Origin: a bacterium
GTDB taxonomy: Bacteria > Ratteibacteria > UBA8468
Reading direction: 5' to 3'
Length of the DNA stretch: 8,337 nucleotides
NCBI GenBank assembly: GCA_030672255.1
Contig: DAOVGU010000060.1
Span: 1-8,337, forward strand
Part shown: positions 1-8,300 of the stretch, piece by piece
Layout of the letters: each line of letters opens with the position of its first letter
Position numbering within the stretch: position 1 is the first letter of the stretch
The notes under the pieces: generated by a model
The model's input: the letters and a program-made list of their open reading frames with translations, nothing else
Database searches by the model: none
What the model was told of the DNA's origin: nothing
Translations under genes and position numbers: made by a program

Positions 1-1248
1 TGTCTTTGGTTCCACCGCAACCGAAAGCACAGGAATAGGAAAATGCACCCTTTCTAAAAGAATAGGGAAATCTTCACTGCAGAGGGTATCTCCCGTAGTG
101 GTAAATTTCAAACCGATCACCGCAGCAATTTCTCCCGCACGAACCTCCTTTAGCTCTTCCGATTTGTTGGCATGCATCTGCAGAAATCGGGAAATCCTCT
201 CCAATCTCTTTTTGTTGCTATTATAAACATAAGAGCCGGCCTTCAGAGCTCCAGAATAGACCCTCAGATAGGCAAGGTTACCCACATAAGGTTGTTTTAC
301 AATCTTAAAAACAAGACCGGAAAATTTCTCCTTATCAGATATCTTTCTCTCTTCTCTAAGGTTAGTAGAGGGATTGGCTCCTTCCATCGGCGGCCTATCC
401 AAAGGAGAAGGAAGGAAATCGCAGATCCCATCAAGCAACAACTGAATGCCTTTATTCCAGAGAGAAGAACCGCAGAAAACCGGTAAAATTTCCCCATTCA
501 ATGTATTTTCTCTTATGCTCTTTTTAACCAAATCTTCTGGGATCTGCTGATTGTTTAAATAGCTCTGCATAATGGCATCATCCTTTTCTGCCAATTGTTC
601 TAATAACTTTCGGTGATATTCCTTTGCTATAGTTTCGAGATCGGAAGGGATCGTAGTTAGCCTAAAATTTATTCCCGACTCATCCTCTTTATAGATTACC
701 GCTACCTCTCTCACTAAATCAATAACTCCAACAAAATTTTTCTCACTACCGATCGGTATCTGAAGAATAAAAGGATTTGCCGATAGCCGTGAACGCATCA
801 TCTCCACCGTTCCAAAGAAATTGGCACCCGCTCGATCCATCTTATTAATGTAAGCAATGCGGGGAACATTGTATTTTTTTGCCTGCAACCACACCGTCTC
901 CGATTGGGCCTCTACCCCTCCTACCGCACAAAAAACCCCCACCGCTCCATCAAGCACCCGTAATGACCTCTCCACCTCGGCCATAAAATCAACATGACCC
1001 GGCGTGTCAATAATATTGATGCGATAGTCCTTCCAAGAACAGGTGGTGGTAGCAGAAGTAATGGTAATTCCTCTTTCCTTCTCCTGCTCCATCCAATCCA
1101 TGGTGGCTGTCCCTTCATCAACCTCTCCCAGCCGATAAACCTTTCCTGTATAATAGAGAATCCTTTCGGTGGTGGTTGTCTTTCCGGCGTCGACATGGGC
1201 AATAAGCCCGATATTTCTCGTCTTCGCCAAAGAATAGCCTGTTTCCAT
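1..1248 (-). CDS. fusA: Elongation factor G (3'-partial)
   Basis: EF-G is the ribosomal GTPase that drives tRNA-mRNA translocation and, with RRF, ribosome recycling. I translated 416 codons in frame to the window edge with no stop or frameshift; the usual length is near 690. GTPase motifs: P-loop AHVDAGKTT (17-25), switch I with DWMEQEKERGITITSA (51-66), DTPGHVDF (81-88), NKMDRAG (135-141), and the G5 region GSSLWNKG, which usually reads GSAFKNKG. Domain II begins after the segment ending DFLPSPLD and is present to the cut. Met at 1248 puts the RNIG motif at residue 11, as in E. coli. An in-frame ATG at 1281-1279 would add 11 residues (MYQTLTLEKTK) and cannot be excluded. Neither start has a good Shine-Dalgarno. 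The gene is separated from rpsG by a spacer mostly filled by the palindrome. Confidence 0.97.
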   Translation of the reverse strand, partial: METGYSLAKTRNIGLIAHVDAGKTTTTERILYYTGKVYRLGEVDEGTATMDWMEQEKERGITITSATTTCSWKDYRINIIDTPGHVDFMAEVERSLRVLDGAVGVFCAVGGVEAQSETVWLQAKKYNVPRIAYINKMDRAGANFFGTVEMMRSRLSANPFILQIPIGSEKNFVGVIDLVREVAVIYKEDESGINFRLTTIPSDLETIAKEYHRKLLEQLAEKDDAIMQSYLNNQQIPEDLVKKSIRENTLNGEILPVFCGSSLWNKGIQLLLDGICDFLPSPLDRPPMEGANPSTNLREERKISDKEKFSGLVFKIVKQPYVGNLAYLRVYSGALKAGSYVYNSNKKRLERISRFLQMHANKSEELKEVRAGEIAAVIGLKFTTTGDTLCSEDFPILLERVHFPIPVLSVAVEPKT

Positions 1249-1299
1249 TTTAGTTTTTTCTAAAGTAAGAGTTTGATACATCTATTTTCTTTTCCACCA
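1249..1299 (-). promoter_or_regulatory. fusA leader, A-rich and SD-less
   Basis: On the sense strand the region between the palindrome and the fusA ATG is A-rich (AGAAAAAACTAAA just before ATG). It has only a weak GGTGG well upstream, near the alternative ATG at 1281. I see no clear -10/-35 pair. Transcription most likely continues from rpsG. Confidence 0.5.
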
Positions 1300-1328
1300 G
1301 AGGCGAGGAAAGTTTCTGTAGCGGCATT

Positions 1329-1364
1329 AGATGCCGTATGGACGCCCAGACAGAGGAGGCATCT
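1329..1364. repeat. Internal stem 2 of the palindrome
   Basis: AGATGCC (1329-1335) pairs perfectly with GGCATCT (1358-1364) around a 22-base loop, in which TGG (1339-1341) and CCA (1346-1348) may form a minor inner stem. Confidence 0.7.
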
Positions 1365-1368
1365 CATA

Positions 1369-1388
1369 GCACAGCATGACTGCTGTGC
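1369..1388. repeat. Internal hairpin 1 of the palindrome
   Basis: GCACAGCA (1369-1376) and TGCTGTGC (1381-1388) pair perfectly, an 8-bp stem closing a four-base loop (TGAC on plus, GTCA on the transcribed sense). Confidence 0.85.
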
Positions 1389-1414
1389 GTGCCGCCGAAG
1401 AAACTTTCCGAGCC

Positions 1415-1885
1415 TCACCACCGATAGTGGGCAAAAGCGCGATTTGCCTCGGCCATGCGGTGAGTTTCCTCCTTCTTCCTGATCCCATTGCCTTCCCCTT
1501 TAAAGGCATCCAATAATTCAGCCGCAAGTCTCTCCTCCATTGGCAAACCTTTCCTTTTCCGGGCAAAATTAATGATCCATCTCATCGCTAAGGAGGTGCC
1601 GCGATGTAGCTTAACCTCCATCGGGACTTGATAGGTAGCTCCTCCCACTCTCCTCGATTTCACCTCTAAGAGAGGCCTCATATTTTCAATCGCTTTTTTA
1701 AAGAGAGCAAGGGGATCTTCCTTTACCTTTCTTGATGCTATTTCTATCGCCTTATAAAATATGGTTTGAGCCAAAGATTTTTTACCTTTCCTCATCAGAC
1801 AATTAATAAATTTCTCCACCTCCTCACTCTGGTACTTTGGATCGGGAGAGATTTCCCTTCTTCTTACATATTTCTTTCTCGGCAT
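1415..1885 (-). CDS. rpsG: 30S ribosomal protein S7
   Basis: S7 is a primary 16S rRNA-binding protein that starts assembly of the 30S head and lines the E site. The 156-residue product shows the N-terminal MPRKKYVRRR, the S7 signature around residues 15-40 (DPKYQSEEVEKFINCLM...GKK), the beta-hairpin VKSRRVGGATYQVPMEV (75-91), the MRWIINFARKRK segment (101-112) and the HRMAEANRAFAHYRW C-terminus, the usual end point of short bacterial S7. The leader before ATG is A-rich with no Shine-Dalgarno. The rpsL-rpsG gap is only nine bases, so the long intercistronic S7 autoregulatory site of E. coli cannot exist there. The TGA stop (1417-1415) is unusual: its last two bases belong to the tip of the palindromic element at 1300-1416. 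The protein itself appears complete. Confidence 0.98.
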   Translation of the reverse strand: MPRKKYVRRREISPDPKYQSEEVEKFINCLMRKGKKSLAQTIFYKAIEIASRKVKEDPLALFKKAIENMRPLLEVKSRRVGGATYQVPMEVKLHRGTSLAMRWIINFARKRKGLPMEERLAAELLDAFKGEGNGIRKKEETHRMAEANRAFAHYRW

Positions 1886-1894
1886 TTTTATTAT

Positions 1895-2329
1895 TTAAGT
1901 AGGGGATTCTGGCTCGGCAGCTGGCTCGGCAGGTTTTTCCTCTGCTTTTATCACCCCTGGCTTTTCCCTTTTCGTTCCATACTTTGATCTCGAGCTTTTG
2001 CGATTTTCTACGCCCGTGGTATCGGCCGTTCCCCTTATAATATGATAACGAACACCAGGAAGATCCTTTACTCTACCTCCTCGGATTAAAACTAAGGAAT
2101 GCTCCTGAAGACTGTGACCAATTCCAGGAATATAGGCAATCACTTCCTCTCCGTTTGTTAACCTCACCTTCGCAATCTTGCGCAGAGCCGAATTTGGTTT
2201 CTTTGGGGTCAGGGTCTTTACATAAAGGCAGACCCCTTTCTTCTGGGGACAACCTCCGAGAGCAGAAAATTTGGATTTCCTCTTTCCTTTTCTTCGCGCT
2301 CCTTTTGCTAATTGATTTGTTGTATGCAT
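1895..2329 (-). CDS. rpsL: 30S ribosomal protein S12
   Basis: S12 sits at the decoding centre of the 30S subunit and monitors codon-anticodon pairing. The 144-residue product matches the family without gaps: CPQKKGVC (27-34), TPKKPNSALRK (41-51), GHSLQEHS (71-78) and RGGRVKDLPGVRYH (83-96). Lys43, Lys88 and Asp89 fall at the same numbers as in E. coli, with Lys at the positions where streptomycin-resistance changes occur, so the visible allele is the sensitive type. Asp89 is the residue that RimO modifies in many bacteria. The start was chosen because MHTTNQL aligns with the family start. The frame extends 53 codons further upstream inside rpoBC, but that part is not S12-like. After KYGTKREK the protein has an unusual acidic, Pro/Ala/Glu-rich tail (about residues 125-144). 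rpsG follows after nine bases. Confidence 0.98.
   Translation of the reverse strand: MHTTNQLAKGARRKGKRKSKFSALGGCPQKKGVCLYVKTLTPKKPNSALRKIAKVRLTNGEEVIAYIPGIGHSLQEHSLVLIRGGRVKDLPGVRYHIIRGTADTTGVENRKSSRSKYGTKREKPGVIKAEEKPAEPAAEPESPT
1910..1934. repeat. 12-bp tandem duplication in the rpsL 3' end
   Basis: The plus strand reads GGCTCGGCAG at 1911-1920 and again at 1923-1932, a 12-base period. On the coding strand it gives the PAEP/AAEP repeat in the S12 tail. It looks like a small in-frame slippage duplication in a region under weak constraint. Confidence 0.7.
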
Positions 2330-2331
2330 TA
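2327..2331 (-). promoter_or_regulatory. TAATG stop-start overlap, rpoBC/rpsL
   Basis: The TAA that ends rpoBC (2331-2329) shares its last A with the ATG of rpsL (2329-2327). No convincing Shine-Dalgarno sequence lies at normal spacing; the nearest purine run (AGGA) is about 16 bases upstream. This layout is typical of termination-reinitiation coupling, so S12 synthesis is probably tied to translation through the end of the polymerase gene. Confidence 0.8.
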
Positions 2332-5300
2332 TTTTGGTTTTACAAATCCTGTTCCCGCAGGAATAAAATGGCCGATAATAACATTCTCCTTCAATCCATA
2401 AAGCGGATCGCTTCTTCCGGTTACCGCGGCTTCGGTTAAGACCCTTGTTGTCTCCTGAAAAGATGCGGCAGAAATAAAACTGTCGCAACTGAGAGCAACC
2501 CGGGTTATTCCCAAAACCATTGGAGTGCCCTCAGCTGGCCTCTTCCCCTTGCCCAACATCTCCTCATTTATCCTCTGAAACTTAAATCTATCAATTGCCT
2601 CGTCTCCCAAAAGCAGAGTATCTCCCGGATCCTTCACTCTTACCTTGGAGAGCATCTGCCGAATAATTATTTCTAGATGTTTATCATTAATTGTTACACC
2701 TTCCAGGCGATAGACCTCCCGAATTTCATCGAGAAGGTATTCCCGAACCTTCCTCTCTCCTCCAATCTTCAGGATATCATCAAGTACCTCTGATCCATCC
2801 GTTAATTTCTCTCCGGCTACTACATACTCTCCACTTGAGACATTGAGGCGTTTCCTCACAGGAACGGATTCCTCCTGCACAGTTCCCGTAGAACTTCTAA
2901 TTTGAATAATTCTTTCTCCTTTAGAGCTCTTCAAAATTTTGGCAATCCCATCAATTTTACTAAGGATGGCTGGATTCTTAGGATGTCTTGCTTCAAAGAG
3001 TTCCGAAACCCTGGGCAGCCCTCCGGTAATATCCTGCATTCTACCAGAAACCCGAGGTATCTTAGCTAAAAGGTCACTTTTCCTTACCCTCTGTCCCTCT
3101 CTTACTATCAAATTGGCTCCCACGGGAAGATGATAATAGGCAACTATTTTCCTTTTCCTTTCGATAAGGATTGCGGGCTCTAAATTTTCCTTATGTTCAA
3201 TAATCACTTTCCCCTTGATTCCGGCTATCTTTCCCATCTCTTCCTTAACGGTAAGACCTTTTTCAATGTCCTGAAATCGCACCTTTCCATCTTCCTCAGT
3301 AAAAATAGGAATGATATAGGGATCCCACTCAGCAAGAAGGGTTCCCGCAGAGACGCTTTGGCCCTCCTTTACCTTCAGGTGAGCACCAGCTAAGGTACTA
3401 TATCCTTCTATTTCACGATCTCGCTCATCGTAGATGGCAATCTCTCCATCCTTATTGAGAACAACCCTTTCCCTATTTTTGCCAATGACAATCTTCAGGT
3501 TCCGCAGCCGAACCCGACCAGCATACTTAGATTTAATTCTGGATTCTCCTACAATTCTGCTGGCAACTCCCCCATAGTGAAAGGTGCGCAATGTTAACTG
3601 CGTTCCTGGCTCTCCAATAGATTGGGCGGCAACAATACCTACCGCCTCCCCGCTCTCTGCAAGTCTCCTCGTTGCTAAATTCCAGCCATAACATTTCCTG
3701 CATATCCCGTGCTCGCTCTTGCAGGTGAGGACAGAGCGTATTCTAATCTTTTCTATTCCTGCAGCTGCAATAGTATCGGCAATCTCGGGAGTAATTACCT
3801 CATTGCTCTTGGCAATTACCTTATCGGTAATAATATCGACAACATTATCCAGAGCAACCCTTCCCACAATTCTCTCTTTCAGAGAGACAACGATCTTTTC
3901 ACCTTCAAGAATAGGGCCAATAAGAACACCATCGATAGAGCCGCAGTCCTCCTCAGTAATCACAACATTCTGAACAACATCGATAAGCCTTCGGGAGAGA
4001 TAGCCCGCATCGGAGGTTTTCAGAGCGGTATCGACTAACCCTTTTCTCCCCCCGTGAGTGGAGATAAAATATTCAAGAACATTCAATCCTTCCTTGAAGT
4101 TGGAAATAACAGGGGCCTCGATAATCTCACCAATCCCGCCGGTTATTCTCCTAGTAGGCCTTGTCATTAAACCTCTCATCCCCGCTAATTGATTTACCTG
4201 AGTGTGTGTCCCCCGGGCTCCAGAATCAACCATAACAAAGATAGGATTGAAGTATCCATTTCCTTGGCTCTTATCCAGAGCAAAGAAGACCTCTTCGGCA
4301 ATCTTATTAGTAAACGAGGCCCAAACGTCAATCACCTTATTATACCTCTCTCCATCGGTAATTATCCCTTTCCGATTATCCCTTTCAAAGCGATCTGTCT
4401 GAAACTTCGCCCTTTCAACTAAATCCTTCTTTTTCTCAGGAATTATCAGATCATCTATTGAGATGGAAATTCCACCAAGAGTGGCAAATCTGAATCCCAG
4501 TTCCTTCACATCATCCAAAAATTTTATTGTTTCCTGATAGCCAAACTTAGAGAAGATTTCATCAATCAATCTTCCTAAAACATCTTTATTAATGAGAAGA
4601 TTCTTAAAATCCAAACCGGCCGGCAAAATCTCATTAAAAAGGATTCTGCCTACTGTGGTCTCCCTAATCTCATTTTCGATCTGAACCTTAATTTTAGTAT
4701 GAAGGGAGAGCCTACCAGAGTGGTAGTTAGCGATGGCTTCATTGGAATTGCTGTAAATCTCAGGGCCTGGCTCTTTTGGCTCAATGCTTGTTAAATAATA
4801 GCATCCAACTATAATATCCTGAGTGGGGGTAACAATAGGCTTCCCATTGGCTGGGGAGAGAATGTGCGTCGCGGCACTCATCAAAAGATTGGCCTCCATC
4901 TCCGCTTCCGGAGAAAGAGGAACATGGACAGCCATCTGATCCCCATCAAAGTCAGCATTGAAGGCAGAGCAGACAAGGGGATGCAGTTTAATCACATTGC
5001 CTTCGATCAACCTTGGTTGAAAACTCTGAATGGATAAGCGATGCAATGTCGGTTGTCTGTTGAGAAGAACAAGATGGTTCTTTATTACCTCCTCCAATAT
5101 CTCCCAAACCTCTGGTTCATTTTTCTCCAGGGCTCTTTTCGCAGAACTTATGGTATGAATGTACTCTCTTTTCCTCAATTCTCTTAGGATAAAGGGAGCA
5201 AAAAGTTCGAGGGCCATATACTTGGGTAATCCACATTCATTAATTTTTAATTCAGGCCCAACGACAATAACCGCCCTTCCTGAATAATCAACCCTCTTAC

Positions 5301-8300
5301 CCAAGAGATTCTGCCGAAATCTGCCCTGCTTGCCTCTCAGGAAACCTGAGATCGACTTAAGGGGTCGATTTCCCCGGCCAAGCACAGGATTACCATGCCG
5401 ACCATTATCCAGAAGATTATCCACCGCTTCCTGAAGCATGCGTTTCTCATTACGAATAATAATTTCGGGAGCTCTTAACTTTAATAATCTTTTTAAGCGA
5501 TTATTGCGGTTAATCACTCTCTGATAGAGATCATTGAGGTCGCTGGTAGCAAACCTCCCTCCCTCCAAGGGCAAAAGAGGTCTGAGATCCGGAGGTAAAA
5601 TGGGGATAATATTGGTAATCATCCATTCCGGTTTCACCCCACTCTCCTGTAAACCTTTGGCAATCCTTAAAGTTTTAATAAGGTTTTTTCTTTTACTCCT
5701 ATATTTAGTAGACTTTATCTTTCGCAAAAGAGCACTTTTGGTTCCTTTTAAATCGATCTCCTTTAAGAGCTCCCTGATGGCTTCCGCCCCAACACCAGCC
5801 TTAAATCCTTTGTAATCAGCTTTGGCTCTTTGATACTCCTCTTCGCTAAGTAACTCCTTCTTTCGGTAGGTGCTTTCTCCGGGTTTAATCACCACATAGC
5901 GTTCATAGTAGAGAATCATCTCCAATCTTGCCTGGGACATTTCTAAGAGAAGTCCCATCCAGTTAGCGGTACTTTTAAATAACCAGATATAGCTAACCGG
6001 AGTGGCCAGTTCGATATGCGCCATCCTCTCCCGGCGAACATCTGATGTAGTAATTTCTACTCCACAACGATCGCAGACAATGCCCTTATATTTAATCTTC
6101 TTATACTTTCCACAGGCACATTCCCAATCCTTTACCGGGCCAAAGATCTTTTCACAGAAAAGGCCATCCTTCTCCGGTTTAAATGTCCGGTAATTAATTG
6201 TTTCTGCCTTCCTCACCTCTCCCGATGACCAGGAGCGAATGGTTGAAGGAGGGGCAATGCGCAGGGAAATCTCTCTCCTAACTTCTTTGCCCTTTTCTAT
6301 TCTAACATCCAACCCGAGACCTCTTAATTCCTTCATTAAAACATTAAATGATTCGGGAATTCTATGTTCGGAGAAACTTTTTCCCTTGACGATAGATTCA
6401 TAAATTCTTCTTCTGCCAATAGTATCATCGCTCTTTACGGTCAGAATTTCCTGGAGGGTATAAGCAGCACCATAACCTTCTAAGGCCCACACCTCCATCT
6501 CCCCAAATCGCTGACCACCAAATTGTGCTCTCCCTCCTAAGGGTTGCTGTGTTACTAAAGAATAGGGGCCCACACTGCGGGCATGGACCTTCTCATCCGC
6601 GAGGTGAAATAGTTTCATCATGTAGATATAGCCTACGGCAACCTTCTGAAAAAAAGGTCCACCCGCCTGGCCATCATAGAGAGTCACCTTTCCATCTTCA
6701 GGGAGATTGGCTTTCTTAAGAAGATTCTTTATCTCACTTTCGGAAAGGCTCTCAAAAACAGGACTTTCAACCGAGATCCCCAAAGTTCCTGCTGCCCATC
6801 CCAAATGCGTTTCTAAGATCTGACCAAGATTCATTCGGGAGGGAACACCTAAAGGATTTAAGACGATCTCCACCGGTGTTCCATCAGCAAGATAAGGCAT
6901 ATCCTCTTCGGGAAGGATGCGAGCAATCACACCTTTATTACCATGGCGGCCGGACATCTTATCCCCAACCGCAATTGCCTTCTTAATTGCTACTTCTACG
7001 ATAATTCTCTTTATAACATCGGAAGGAAGGTCATCACCCTTTTTGATCCTCTCAATCAATTTGTTGGTTTGAGAATCAATCCTGTTTATCTCTCTCACTA
7101 TTAATTCTAAAAGATTTTTAACCCTCCCCCGCAGTTTTTCCTCTTTAATAAGATCAAGGATCCTGCTTTCAAGGTTTTCTTTTCTTTTCAAATTACGGCT
7201 CTTAAGAACTGAGAGAAAGGGAAGAATTTTGCTCTTTTGAACACCAGGAATTAAGAGCTTGATCTTCTCTGCCCCTAATTTGAGGATTTCTTCTTTTCTT
7301 CTTTTGAAGGTCCTTTGAACCTTAAGAATCTCTTTCCTCTCTGCTTCTTTTTCGGCCTTGCTCTTCTCCTCTAAGGAGCGAGAAAACTTTCTCACGTTGA
7401 CCACAATTCCTGAAATACCAGGAGGGACATAAAGAGATGTATTGGCTACATCTTTTGCTTTTTCCCCAAAGATTACCCGAAGAAGTCTCTCCTCAGAAGA
7501 AAGTTCTGTCTCACTCTTGGGAGAAATCTTTCCCACAAGAATATCGTTTGGCTTTACTTCCGCTCCAATCCGGATAATTCCTTCTTCATCTAAATTCTTA
7601 AGCGCCTCTTCAGAAAGATTGGGAATATCGCGGGTAATCTCTTCCACACCCAATGGCGTCTCTCTTGCCTCTACCTTAAATTCCTTGATGTGAATGGATG
7701 TATAGAGATCCTCCTTTACCAATTTCTCGCTAATTAAAATGGCATCTTCGAAATTATAACCATGCCAAGACATAAAGGCAACAAACACATTTCTCCCCAA
7801 AGCAAGTTCTCCTTGTGAGATCGCCGGACCGTCGCTGATAATTTGACCTTTCTTTACCCTTTCTCCTTCACGCACAATTGGAGATTGGTGAAAACAGGTA
7901 TCCTGGTTTAAACGCACAAATTTCCTAAAATGGTGAACTGTTTTGTCCTTCAGTTGGAGAGGATTGGAGAACACCTTCTTAATCACAATTCTCTCACTAT
8001 CTACCTCCATAACTTCTCCACTTTCCTCTGCCCGCAGTACCGCTCCTGAATCCCTTACAATAACCTTCTCCATTCCGGTCTTTACCAAAGGGGGTTCTGG
8101 CTTGATCAAGGGTACCGCCTGGCGCTGCATATTAGAACCCATCAGTGCTCGATTGGCATCATCATGTTCTAAGAAAGGAATGAGGGAGGCGGTCGGACTT
8201 AAGATCTGCTTGGGGGAAATATCCATATAATTGACCAAGGAGGCCTGTGTCATAAGAAATGTCCCTTTAAATCTTGTTGAAACCTCCTTCTCCAAAAATC

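Larger units (their letters stand above)
1300..1416. repeat. 117-bp imperfect palindrome (MITE-like or structured RNA)
   Basis: Two 26-base arms, 1300-1325 and 1391-1416, are inverted copies: 5, 11 and 5 Watson-Crick pairs separated by short symmetrical mismatches plus one G-T pair. The core word is GGAAAGTTTCT (1307-1317) against AGAAACTTTCC (1399-1409). Between the arms are two further hairpins, so either strand could form a closed three-way junction. ACCA flanks both outer ends directly (1296-1299 and 1417-1420), as a target-site duplication would. There is no T-run after either arm on either strand, so it is not a simple intrinsic terminator. The size and design resemble miniature inverted-repeat elements, but I recognise no named family. 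It could instead be a cis-acting RNA in the rpsG-fusA spacer. Confidence 0.75.
1296..1420. repeat. ACCA direct repeat flanking the palindrome
   Basis: ACCA occurs at 1296-1299 and 1417-1420, each touching an outer tip of the palindrome (ACCA-GAGGC ... GCCTC-ACCA). It is consistent with a 4-bp target-site duplication. Four bases can match by chance, so this is support and not proof. Confidence 0.45.

Noticed and set aside
921..1202. Minus-strand open frame of 93 codons
   Set aside because: It is an out-of-frame shadow of the conserved GTPase domain of fusA, which I translated without interruption in its own frame.
994..1263. Plus-strand open frame of 89 codons opposite fusA
   Set aside because: It lies antisense to conserved EF-G motifs, has no recognisable domain and no ribosome binding site.
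1300..1416. Intrinsic transcription terminator between rpsG and fusA
   Set aside because: The stem is strong but no T-run follows on either strand, and fusA continues in the same direction directly downstream.
1273..1482. Plus-strand open frame of 69 codons across the palindrome and the rpsG 3' end
   Set aside because: It is made from the inverted-repeat arms and antisense S7 codons. The product is not protein-like in any family I know.
2330..2488. A 53-codon N-terminal extension of rpsL beginning at 2488
   Set aside because: It lies in another frame of the conserved rpoBC 3' end, has no S12 similarity, and the S12 alignment starts exactly at the ATG at 2329.
3709..4038. Plus-strand open frame of 109 codons
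   Set aside because: It is antisense to the conserved beta' zinc-site 2 region and has no independent coding signals.
6200..6330. Fusion produced by an indel error between separate rpoB and rpoC
   Set aside because: A normal rpoC would still show an ATG/GTG start and an N-terminal leader near the joint in some frame. None is present, and the one out-of-frame ATG hits a stop after three codons.
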